NCBI GenBank assembly: GCA_017459225.1
Contig: JAFUDL010000419.1
Span: forward strand, 1 to 14,314
Source of the DNA: Kiritimatiellia bacterium
GTDB lineage: Bacteria > Verrucomicrobiota > Kiritimatiellia > RFP12 > UBA1067
Reading direction: 5' to 3'
Length of the DNA stretch: 14,314 nt
In this document: one piece after another, positions 5,982 through 13,774 of the stretch
Layout of the letters: each line of letters starts with the position of its first letter
Position numbering within the stretch: position 1 is the first letter of the stretch
Notes under the pieces: generated by a model
Told to the model about the DNA's origin: nothing
The model's input: only the letters and a program-made list of their open reading frames with translations
Database searches by the model: none
Translations under genes and position numbers: made by a program

Positions 5982-8900
5982 ATGAACGCAACACTGATGG
6001 CTCGGTCTCTGGGGTTTTATATACATGTGAAGCGTTTATCAGGTGTAGTGAAGTCCGACTTTGAGCGTGTGGATGACTATCATGATTTTCTGGCAGATAT
6101 TGTGTCCACAGCGCAGGGTGGGGCGGCATTCGCCGGTTTTGGCAACGATAGTCCGCTCATTCCTCTCGATGAGATTACGCTTACGCAAATCCAATATGGC
6201 GACATCGTAGGCCAGATATTCAGCGGCGTCAACTTTATGGTGATATCCATTCCCCATCCTGCACCACTGTTCCCCTTTGTGCAGAGCAGCGTTTCCTATT
6301 TCAGCAATTATATTGAATCTCTTGAAGGCGGCAATGGCGACTTGCGCACGAAGACGGATGTAGAGTCAATAATTGAGCGGATGAATGATATCCTATCTGT
6401 GCGCGAAGCGAACGAACAGCGTGTGAATGGCCTCGTGGTCGGGCGTGTTCAGTCCGGCAAGACGCGCAATTATGTGGGACTGATGCTCAAGGCCGTCGAT
6501 GAAGGCTGGAACGTGATCATTGTGCTTACAAGCTCCAACACCGCATTGGCCGACCAGACGGAAAGGCGCGTCAAGAAGGATTTCGAAAAGGCGAACGTGT
6601 ACATGCAGACTCCCTTGAACTTCAGGGACAAAGATGCCGCAGCATCGCCGACGCACCTTCTTTCACCCAACAACACATCGTTCTATTGGGCTGTTGCGAT
6701 GAAGGAACGCAACAACCTCAACAACATTCTCACCTGGCTTCAGTATAATGCCGCCATAGTGCCTAGCATGAGGATAATGATCGTCGATGACGAGGCTGAC
6801 TATGCGACCCCAGACTCAAACACGGGCAAGAAAACAACGCTGACCGAGGGCGAGGTGGACGACCTGATCGCTGTTGTCCGCGACACTGAGATAGATGACA
6901 AGACATTTGGCTACCTTGCCGATTGGATGGAGGATATCCAGGATAGAGTATTTGAAATCCAGGAACAGGCGGAGTGCGATCCTGGATCAAGAGAAGCAAT
7001 GGGCATTGATGCATTGTGCACAAGCCTCGCATTGTCTGGCGATGTAAAGACAAAGCTACACAATATCCTTTCGACCGATGCGCATTGTAAATTGCTGGAA
7101 CTGGATGAACATGCAATAGACGGTACTCTCGTAAACCTAAGGCAGGACGTCCTCGTGTTCTTCAACGAAAAGGGGAAGGGCCCGCGTTCTGCGGGAACAT
7201 TCCTCCGTTTCCTGAACACGGTGTTTGAGGTCGCAATTGAAAGAAGCGCTATCAACAGGCGCATCTGCGAACTGATCGCACGTAAACCGAATTCTACCGA
7301 TTACACGTTCCCGTTCAGCCGATGCGCCTACATCGCCTATACTGCCACACCATACGCGAACATCCTGAACGAACGTCCAGACCAGACGCCGCTCTACGCG
7401 GACTTCATCAAGTCGCTTACAACCTCTCCTAAGTATTTCGGCCTCGATAAGATATTTGGGCGCAACTATAAGAAGTACCCATCAGTGCCTAACATGGCAA
7501 TTGTGGATGAAATCAGTGATGCCGACAAGCGATTCGTTCTCAATCCTATCCAAGGAATCAAGGACACAGAAAAGAAGAGCGTGTTGGAAGTGGCGCTCGA
7601 TGACGATCTTCGGTACGCCTGTAGTGACCCGGCCCAGGAAGGCGCGTGGGTTTCCATGAGACGGGCGATTGCATGGGCATTTTGTTCGGCGGGAGCGCGA
7701 CGCCGTCGCAGATTGGCGGAACGGTTGACGGATCTGGATGACTGCTGGACGACCATGATGTTGAATGTTTCACCCAAACAGGATGCGCACGATGCGCTGT
7801 TGAAGCACATAAAGGCATATCTTGGCAGGCGGTGCAGTTCCTTGGAATGCAAGACATTGTTTCTTGACGAATGCCGCAGTACGTGGGAGTACTTCACGCA
7901 CGACGAACGGACTGCCTATACGAAAGCCAAATTTGACCAGTCTTTCAACTCGGATAGGGAAGAGGAGTATGGTGAGATAGATGACTATCCGTCATGGGAT
8001 GCGATTAGGGATGACGTGGCGTATTTTATTAATGGCTGGAACGACATTCGTGTCCACGTACTTGTCGTCAATTCCGCAAATGACAAGAACAAGGACAACC
8101 AAGATCGATACAACCAGACCGGCAACCATGCAAACACGCTCTCGGAGGATCACCTTTGGATCGTGATCGGCGGCAACACGATCGGTCGAGGCCTCACATT
8201 GAGAGGCCTTACGGCAAGCTATTTCGACCGAGTGCGGAAGACGGTTGCCGTTGACACGATGACGCAGATGGGACGCTGGTTCGGATATCGCATCGGCTAT
8301 GAGCTGTTGCCACGCATCTGGATGCCCGCCGATACGGTGCTTGAGATGCAAAAGGCCGCTTTCGTGGAAGGGGCGATGCACGAGAGCATGAAGGAGAACT
8401 TCAACGAAAAACACTCTCCAAGCGATCCGGCACACTACCAGAAGATCTACAGCTGGGGACGCAAGCTCAGCGGTCGTGCCAGGGCGCAGGGTACGTTTAT
8501 GACGTCTATTGGAATGCTGTCCACTACGGATTATATTTCCGCGAAGCCGGACGTTGTTGCGGACATCTACGATGCAGCACTCGCGTTCATTGGCCGTCTT
8601 GGGCCACAAGCCGTGCGTCCAGAATCCGAGTATCGACTCTACCGCGAATTTCCGTTGTGGCGGGATGTGGACAAGAATGTCGTACGCGATTATCTTAAGA
8701 GCATCGTCCCGCTCAGCCCCGAAAGTGCGCGGCAGACACTCCGTGCGATCATCCGCGAGATCGAGCAGACGGAGGAGACGATTCACGGCAGTACGAAATG
8801 GAGCATCGTAATCGGCGAACCCAAGAGCCATTCAGGCGAAAGCTATCCGATCGGCGTGGATCGTCGTATCTTCAGCGGCAAGCCTCAGGGCGTTAAGATA

Positions 8901-9854
8901 GAAGGTGACGTGGCGCGATATACGTCCGTCCGTTCTGACATGGCTTTCTATTCCATGATCCCCACGGATCGCATCAACTACACTGACGCCTCGCTTGTGG
9001 AACGCGACATGGAGGATGTGATCGGCACGATCTCAAACAAGACAGCGACCAACAACGGGCAGATGCCTCAGGTGATCGAGAACGCGCTTGCCGCCTACCC
9101 CGGATCAACGCTCACGGATCGGATTGGCGCGTTGGTCTCGTCCGTAAAGAACGATCCGCTCACCAGCGTACCGCCGGCGATTCGCGACTGCCTGCCCGAA
9201 GGTTTCCGTAACCGGTCTGCTATCGAATACAGGGAAGAGGTCTATGCCAACGCTGGATACGTGCAACCCATCCTGCAATTCTATCTCCTGACGCCTCCAG
9301 TCGGTTCGACCGAAAAACCGTTGATCGCACATGCATTCTATTGGCCCAACCATTCGCCTGACGACTTCAATCTCGTTTCGATCGGCATGGCTCCGGTTAC
9401 CCACAATCCAAGCGAACAACGCTTCGGCTCGACGGTGGCGGAAATCCTTTCGCAGAATGGTTTTCCGATGCTAGTGAGCAAGTTGAAGGCTGCCGTTCTG
9501 TACGCGCTGCCGGAATGTTCGGAAGAGTTCTTCAATGCCCATATCAAGCATCCGGCACCTGGCATCAAATATGCCAAGGTTCATGGCAAGAACGCATACT
9601 ATCATACGGACTGGGCCATTGATCCTGTTGCGAAGATTCGACAGTTTGTGTTGGAAAGGGCGGCCGAAATCTTGGGCGACCATCAGGCGCGCGCATGCAA
9701 GGATCTGGCTCAAACGGTACTAGCCAATAATCCAGCATTGGAAGGGCTGTTCAATCCCAATTCGTCGCAGGAGCGGAACGCCGTGTTCGCCGACGAGAAC
9801 CTTCCGCAGTTCGGAATCGTCAAGAACGAAGACGGCACCTTGCAGATTCAATAA
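5982..9854 (+). CDS. Z1-domain helicase-like ATPase (defence)
   Basis: This is a large cytosolic P-loop NTPase with a Z1 domain (PF10593 type), a family found in defence islands and named in MZA systems. Of 1290 residues, the first 150 are poorly conserved. Walker A is GRVQSGKT (154-161), Walker B is IVDDEAD (Asp269, Asp270, Glu271), a helicase motif III-like YTATPYANIL starts at 453, and the Z1 hallmark is GRGLTLRGL (735-743) followed by SYFDR and QMGRWFGYR (762-770). About 500 further residues follow that I cannot assign, which makes the protein longer than Z1 proteins I know. ATG 5982 has GTAGGAG 11 bases upstream and AAGGA right against it; ATG 5997 is an alternative. The 5' half has lower GC (25 of 60 at 7081-7140) than the housekeeping genes, which suggests horizontal origin. 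The gene ends 12 bases before the nuclease gene. Confidence 0.93.
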   Translation: MNATLMARSLGFYIHVKRLSGVVKSDFERVDDYHDFLADIVSTAQGGAAFAGFGNDSPLIPLDEITLTQIQYGDIVGQIFSGVNFMVISIPHPAPLFPFVQSSVSYFSNYIESLEGGNGDLRTKTDVESIIERMNDILSVREANEQRVNGLVVGRVQSGKTRNYVGLMLKAVDEGWNVIIVLTSSNTALADQTERRVKKDFEKANVYMQTPLNFRDKDAAASPTHLLSPNNTSFYWAVAMKERNNLNNILTWLQYNAAIVPSMRIMIVDDEADYATPDSNTGKKTTLTEGEVDDLIAVVRDTEIDDKTFGYLADWMEDIQDRVFEIQEQAECDPGSREAMGIDALCTSLALSGDVKTKLHNILSTDAHCKLLELDEHAIDGTLVNLRQDVLVFFNEKGKGPRSAGTFLRFLNTVFEVAIERSAINRRICELIARKPNSTDYTFPFSRCAYIAYTATPYANILNERPDQTPLYADFIKSLTTSPKYFGLDKIFGRNYKKYPSVPNMAIVDEISDADKRFVLNPIQGIKDTEKKSVLEVALDDDLRYACSDPAQEGAWVSMRRAIAWAFCSAGARRRRRLAERLTDLDDCWTTMMLNVSPKQDAHDALLKHIKAYLGRRCSSLECKTLFLDECRSTWEYFTHDERTAYTKAKFDQSFNSDREEEYGEIDDYPSWDAIRDDVAYFINGWNDIRVHVLVVNSANDKNKDNQDRYNQTGNHANTLSEDHLWIVIGGNTIGRGLTLRGLTASYFDRVRKTVAVDTMTQMGRWFGYRIGYELLPRIWMPADTVLEMQKAAFVEGAMHESMKENFNEKHSPSDPAHYQKIYSWGRKLSGRARAQGTFMTSIGMLSTTDYISAKPDVVADIYDAALAFIGRLGPQAVRPESEYRLYREFPLWRDVDKNVVRDYLKSIVPLSPESARQTLRAIIREIEQTEETIHGSTKWSIVIGEPKSHSGESYPIGVDRRIFSGKPQGVKIEGDVARYTSVRSDMAFYSMIPTDRINYTDASLVERDMEDVIGTISNKTATNNGQMPQVIENALAAYPGSTLTDRIGALVSSVKNDPLTSVPPAIRDCLPEGFRNRSAIEYREEVYANAGYVQPILQFYLLTPPVGSTEKPLIAHAFYWPNHSPDDFNLVSIGMAPVTHNPSEQRFGSTVAEILSQNGFPMLVSKLKAAVLYALPECSEEFFNAHIKHPAPGIKYAKVHGKNAYYHTDWAIDPVAKIRQFVLERAAEILGDHQARACKDLAQTVLANNPALEGLFNPNSSQERNAVFADENLPQFGIVKNEDGTLQIQ

Positions 9855-9866
9855 GGAGGTAACGCG

Positions 9867-10877
9867 ATGCCACGCGAAAACACAGTCGACACGTACCTTG
9901 AACTGAAGAAGGCAATCATCTACCGTATTACGCACATCAACTCCGGCGAGGTGTTCGACTTCGACGGATTCTCGATGTTCCGCGCCGGCGACAAGATCGG
10001 CGCGGCCATTCCCACGGGCGAGACGTGCATCAACATCCACAACGTCCATCCGGGCAAGAGCTACACGCTCGACGGCACGAATGCGCTGCCCGGCGGCGTA
10101 CAGGGAAACTTCCTCGCGCTTACGGTTGATTCGTCCATGACCGACGTCTCCGATCCCGTGAAACAGGAGGACTTCGCCCATCGCATCCTTACGTTCGTGA
10201 CAACGGAGAACGGGACGCGCGAGTTGCTTCTTTCAGATCCGTGGGAGTGGGCGGCGCGCGTCATCGAAATGTCCGGCGACACGGCGACGGAATTGCGTCC
10301 CTACCCGTACATTGCCGAACTCTATCTCGTCAATAAGCTCCGTGCGGCGGGGTTGATGTCGGACGTCGCCACGCAGTATCGCGGACCTGATTCGGGCGTA
10401 CACGACTTCGAGCTGGCCACGATGTCGCTGGAATGCAAGTCGCGTCTGCATGGAGATTCCGAGACGAAATCCGGCGAACTCGTCATTTCCAGCGAACACC
10501 AGTTGAACCGCACGGGAACGAAACTGCTCTATGTTGTCTATTTCCCGATGGAGGATACGGGCGACCTCTCGCTCGCCTCGTGCGTGGCGGAGTTCGGCGA
10601 TCCCCGTGCCGTGATCATGGAGAAGCTCGCGAAGATGAAGTTCGTGGAAGGTGACTTCGCATGGCAGAGGCCCTATCACGTTCTCGGCTCGCCGCTCGTC
10701 TATGAAATCACAGACGACTTCCCCCGCATCACGCCGGGACAGTTCGTGGGCGGACATTTCCCGTCCGGCATCACGAAACTCGTCTATCACGTGAGCCTGT
10801 ACAACAGGCCGTCGTGTCCGCTTGATGATTTCATCGCGACCGTGTGTGCTGGTACGCCTCCGGTGTTCACGGCATAA
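9867..10877 (+). CDS. PD-(D/E)XK nuclease-like protein (DUF4420/PF14390 type)
   Basis: A predicted nuclease of 336 residues. The C-terminal half shows the restriction-endonuclease fold signature: a helix acid at Glu151 (YIAELYLVNKL), then Asp180 in GVHDFE, and Glu189-Cys-Lys191 (SLECKS), giving D...ExK. The N-terminal half (HINSGEVFDFDGFSMFRAGDKIGA) is beta-rich and fits the DUF4420 proteins that directly follow Z1 genes in MZA-type defence loci. A near-perfect AAGGAGGT (9853-9860) stands 6 bases before ATG 9867 and overlaps the Z1 stop, so the two are surely in one operon and probably work together, with the Z1 protein translocating or unwinding DNA and this protein cutting. The active-site residues appear complete. 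DNA cleavage is inferred from the fold. Confidence 0.85.
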   Translation: MPRENTVDTYLELKKAIIYRITHINSGEVFDFDGFSMFRAGDKIGAAIPTGETCINIHNVHPGKSYTLDGTNALPGGVQGNFLALTVDSSMTDVSDPVKQEDFAHRILTFVTTENGTRELLLSDPWEWAARVIEMSGDTATELRPYPYIAELYLVNKLRAAGLMSDVATQYRGPDSGVHDFELATMSLECKSRLHGDSETKSGELVISSEHQLNRTGTKLLYVVYFPMEDTGDLSLASCVAEFGDPRAVIMEKLAKMKFVEGDFAWQRPYHVLGSPLVYEITDDFPRITPGQFVGGHFPSGITKLVYHVSLYNRPSCPLDDFIATVCAGTPPVFTA

Positions 10878-10885
10878 ACCGGTAG

Positions 10886-10906
10886 GGCGGTCGCTCCGCG
10901 ACCGCC
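10886..10906 (+). repeat. 9-3-9 hairpin repeat (REP-like), copy C, plus CCAACT tract
   Basis: GGCGGTCGC, loop TCC, GCGACCGCC: a perfect 9-bp stem with a 3-nt loop, preceded by CGGTAG as in copy A. It occupies the 70-base gap between the nuclease and methylase genes. The rest of the gap (10907-10947) is a run of CCAACT-like words with no Shine-Dalgarno sequence. It could act as a processing or mRNA-stability site inside the operon. Confidence 0.65.
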
Positions 10907-10947
10907 ACACCAACAACCAACTACAATCTGCCAACTACCAACTCCAC

Positions 10948-13752
10948 ATGAAACCACCAAAGAAACTGATTGAAGTCGCGTTGCCGCTGAATGCGATCAA
11001 CGAAGCGTGCGCCCGCGAGAAGTCGATCCGCCACGGGCATCCATCCACCTTGCATCTCTGGTGGGCGAGGCGTCCTCTTGCGGCAGCGCGCGCCGTCATC
11101 TTCGCGCAGATGGTGGACGATCCGCTGGAGAAGTACGGCGAGAACCCCACGCCGCAGCAGCGGAGCGCCGCCACGAAGGAGCGCAGGAGGCTGTTTGCGC
11201 TCATCGAAGAACTGGTCAAGTGGGAGAACACGAACAACGAGGAAGTGCTGGAAAGGGCGCGAGCGGAAATCCGCAAATCGTGTCCCGAAGGGCTGCCAGC
11301 CTTTCACGATCCGTTTGCGGGTGGTGGCGCGTTGCCGCTTGAAGCACAGCGTCTTGGACTGGAAAGCTACGCGAGCGATTTGAACCCAGTAGCAGTGATG
11401 ATCAACAAGGCGATGATCGAGATACCGCCAAAGTTCGCGGGAAGAGTACCTGTAGGGCCAATCCCAGAAGGGGAGGTTTTTTTAGCCACAAAGAACGCAA
11501 AGGACACAAAGGATGCGTTCTGGCCGGGAGCCACTGGACTTGCCGAGGACGTGCGGCGGTATGGCTACTGGATGCGCGAGGAGGCGAAGAAGCGCATTGG
11601 ACACCTCTATCCACAGGTGGAAATCACGAAGGAGATGGCGGCGAAACGCCCCGACCTCAAGCAGTACGTAGGGCAGAAACTGACTGTCATCGCGTGGCTT
11701 TGGGCGAGAACCGTGAAAAGCCCCAACCCAATGTATTCGCATGTTGACGTTCCGCTCGTTTCAAGTTTCGTACTTTCGTCGAAGAAAGGCAAGGAGGTGT
11801 GGATCAAGCCGGTGGTTGAGGGTGACAAATGGCATTTTGAGGTATGCGTTGGTGCTCCGCCGAAGGGGGCGGAGGATGGCAACAAGCACACCGTTAGCCG
11901 TTCCGCAGTCTCTTTTGATTGCATCGTTTCAGGATCGCCTATTTCTGGTGATTACATCAAGGAAGAGGGTGTGGCTGGTCGCATGGATGCGCGTATGATG
12001 GCCATAGTCTGTGAGGGTGCTCGTGGTCGCGTATATCTTCCGCCGCAGGACGAGGATATTGAAGTTCCAGAACCGAGATGGAAACCCACAGGGAGATTGC
12101 CGGCACGCCGTATCACGGGTGGTACGTGTGTTCCCTACGGTTTGGACGAGTGGTGGAAACTCTTCACGAAAAGACAGCTCGTGGCGCTCAACACGTTATC
12201 TGAATTTGTATGCGAAACACGAGAGAAGGTGATGAAGGATTGTGGTGATGTAGAATATGCAAATGCAGTCGCCACATATCTCGCTTTTGCCGTTGATAGA
12301 ACTGTGGATAGAGGATCTGCAATTTGCTCTTGGGATAGAAGTCCGAAAATGGAGGCATTGAGAAATACGTTTGGACGTCAGTCAATTTCTATGACATGGG
12401 ACTTTGCGGAAGGGAATCCTTTCTCTGCGTCGTCTGGGAATCTGACAAACAATATCGAATGGGTTGTTGATTCCATCGTGAATTTCCCTGCTAATGTTTA
12501 TGGTCGTGCTTTACAAGCAGACGCTCAGCATCAGACCATTTCGCAGAATAAGCTGATTTCTACTGATCCACCGTACTACGACAACATTAGTTATGCCGAT
12601 CTTGCCGACTTTTTCTATGTCTGGATGCGTCGTTCATTGAAAGATATATATCCCGACTTGCTTTCAACTATGGCAACGCCTAAAGATGAAGAGCTTGTTG
12701 CTACGCCATACAAACATGGTGGGCGAGAAAAAGCCGAGGCGTTTTTTCTCGACGGTATGACGACGGTGATGGCTAATCTGGCGAATTCGTCTAACGGAGC
12801 ATTCCCCGTCACAATCTACTACGCATTCAAGCAGTCCGATACGAATGATGGCGGTACGCGCAATGCGGGTTGGGAGACTTTTCTTGAAGCTGTGATGCGT
12901 GCTGGTTTTGCAATCACCGGCACCTGGCCAATGCGGACGGAACTTGCCAATCGCATGATAGGCAAGGATGCCAATGCCCTTGCCTCATCAGTTGTCCTAG
13001 TCTGTCGCAAGCGCGCCGAAGATGCTACGGAGATTACGCGGCGGCAATTTCTGCGTGAGCTGATGGAGAAGATGCCGGGGGCATTGGAGGACATGCAGGG
13101 CGGTGATGAGAACACGGCGCCCGTGGCACCTGTTGACATGGCGCAGGCGATTATCGGCCCCGGAATGGAAATCTACTCGAAGTACAAGGCCGTGTTGAAC
13201 GCCGATGGTTCGCGTATGAGCGTCCATGACGCGATCATTGAAATCAACCGGTTCCTTGACGAGGGAGACGACTTTGACGCCGAGACGCAGTTCTGCCGCG
13301 ACTGGTTCCGCGAGCATCAGTGGGGCGAGGGACCGAGTGGCGAGGCGGACGTCCTTGCGCGCGCGAAGGGGCTTTCGGTCACTGATGTTGTCAATGCGGG
13401 CGTGTTGTTCTCGAAGGGCGGCAAGACGTCGCTCGTGAAGTGGCAGGATTATCCAGATGATTACGACCCGACGGAGGACGCACATCGTCCCGTGTGGGAG
13501 GTGTGCCATCATCTGGTGCGCATCCACCAGCGGCGCGGCACAGGCGCGGCGGGCGAGTTCCTGTCGATGGTGCAGGGGCAGGGCGAGGCGGCGCGACAGC
13601 TCGCGTATCTGCTCTACACGCTCTGCGAGCGGAAGGGGCTTGCCGAGGATGCGCGCGTGTACAACGAACTGGCGACGGCGTGGAACGACATTGTCACGTC
13701 GAGCATCGAAAACGCGAAGCCCGTCCTGAAGCAGGCAGAATTCGACATGTAG
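10948..13752 (+). CDS. DUF1156-domain DNA methyltransferase
   Basis: A large adenine-type DNA methylase that would modify host DNA in a defence system. The 934-residue product starts MKPPKKLIEVALPLNAINE, then SIRHGHPSTLHLWWARRPLA, the DUF1156 hallmark (about residues 5-50). The S-adenosylmethionine-binding loop is DPFAGGGALPLEA (from Asp121), and the catalytic motif is DPPYYDN (540-546), a beta-class order with a long insert between, probably the recognition region. The C-terminal part (VWEVCHHLVRIHQRRG...) matches full-length family members. ATG 10948 gives the family N-terminus but has no Shine-Dalgarno sequence; the preceding bases are repeat-derived. Residues about 178-189 (FLATKNAKDTKD) come from an inserted intergenic repeat. 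GC is about 65% near 11101, 42-50% over 11761-12660, and 68% near 13561, so the middle is probably exchanged. Confidence 0.93.
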   Translation: MKPPKKLIEVALPLNAINEACAREKSIRHGHPSTLHLWWARRPLAAARAVIFAQMVDDPLEKYGENPTPQQRSAATKERRRLFALIEELVKWENTNNEEVLERARAEIRKSCPEGLPAFHDPFAGGGALPLEAQRLGLESYASDLNPVAVMINKAMIEIPPKFAGRVPVGPIPEGEVFLATKNAKDTKDAFWPGATGLAEDVRRYGYWMREEAKKRIGHLYPQVEITKEMAAKRPDLKQYVGQKLTVIAWLWARTVKSPNPMYSHVDVPLVSSFVLSSKKGKEVWIKPVVEGDKWHFEVCVGAPPKGAEDGNKHTVSRSAVSFDCIVSGSPISGDYIKEEGVAGRMDARMMAIVCEGARGRVYLPPQDEDIEVPEPRWKPTGRLPARRITGGTCVPYGLDEWWKLFTKRQLVALNTLSEFVCETREKVMKDCGDVEYANAVATYLAFAVDRTVDRGSAICSWDRSPKMEALRNTFGRQSISMTWDFAEGNPFSASSGNLTNNIEWVVDSIVNFPANVYGRALQADAQHQTISQNKLISTDPPYYDNISYADLADFFYVWMRRSLKDIYPDLLSTMATPKDEELVATPYKHGGREKAEAFFLDGMTTVMANLANSSNGAFPVTIYYAFKQSDTNDGGTRNAGWETFLEAVMRAGFAITGTWPMRTELANRMIGKDANALASSVVLVCRKRAEDATEITRRQFLRELMEKMPGALEDMQGGDENTAPVAPVDMAQAIIGPGMEIYSKYKAVLNADGSRMSVHDAIIEINRFLDEGDDFDAETQFCRDWFREHQWGEGPSGEADVLARAKGLSVTDVVNAGVLFSKGGKTSLVKWQDYPDDYDPTEDAHRPVWEVCHHLVRIHQRRGTGAAGEFLSMVQGQGEAARQLAYLLYTLCERKGLAEDARVYNELATAWNDIVTSSIENAKPVLKQAEFDM
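11477..11514 (+). repeat. Intergenic-type repeat inserted in frame in the methylase
   Basis: A T-run and TTAGCCACAAAGAACGC followed by AAAGGACACAAAGG translate to LATKNAKDTKD. This direct-repeat word (ACAAAG/CGCAAAG/ACAAAG) is a repeat I recognise as common between genes in many bacterial genomes. It lies between the methylase's PPKFAGR...GPIPEGE segment and the WPGATGLAEDVRRYG segment, in a likely surface linker, and keeps the frame. Confidence 0.6.
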
Positions 13753-13774
13753 TTTTTTGAAAGGAACGAAGACG

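Noticed and set aside
7992..8831. Minus-strand open frame of 279 codons opposite the Z1 domain
   Set aside because: It covers the Z1 hallmark on the other strand and shows no family features of its own.
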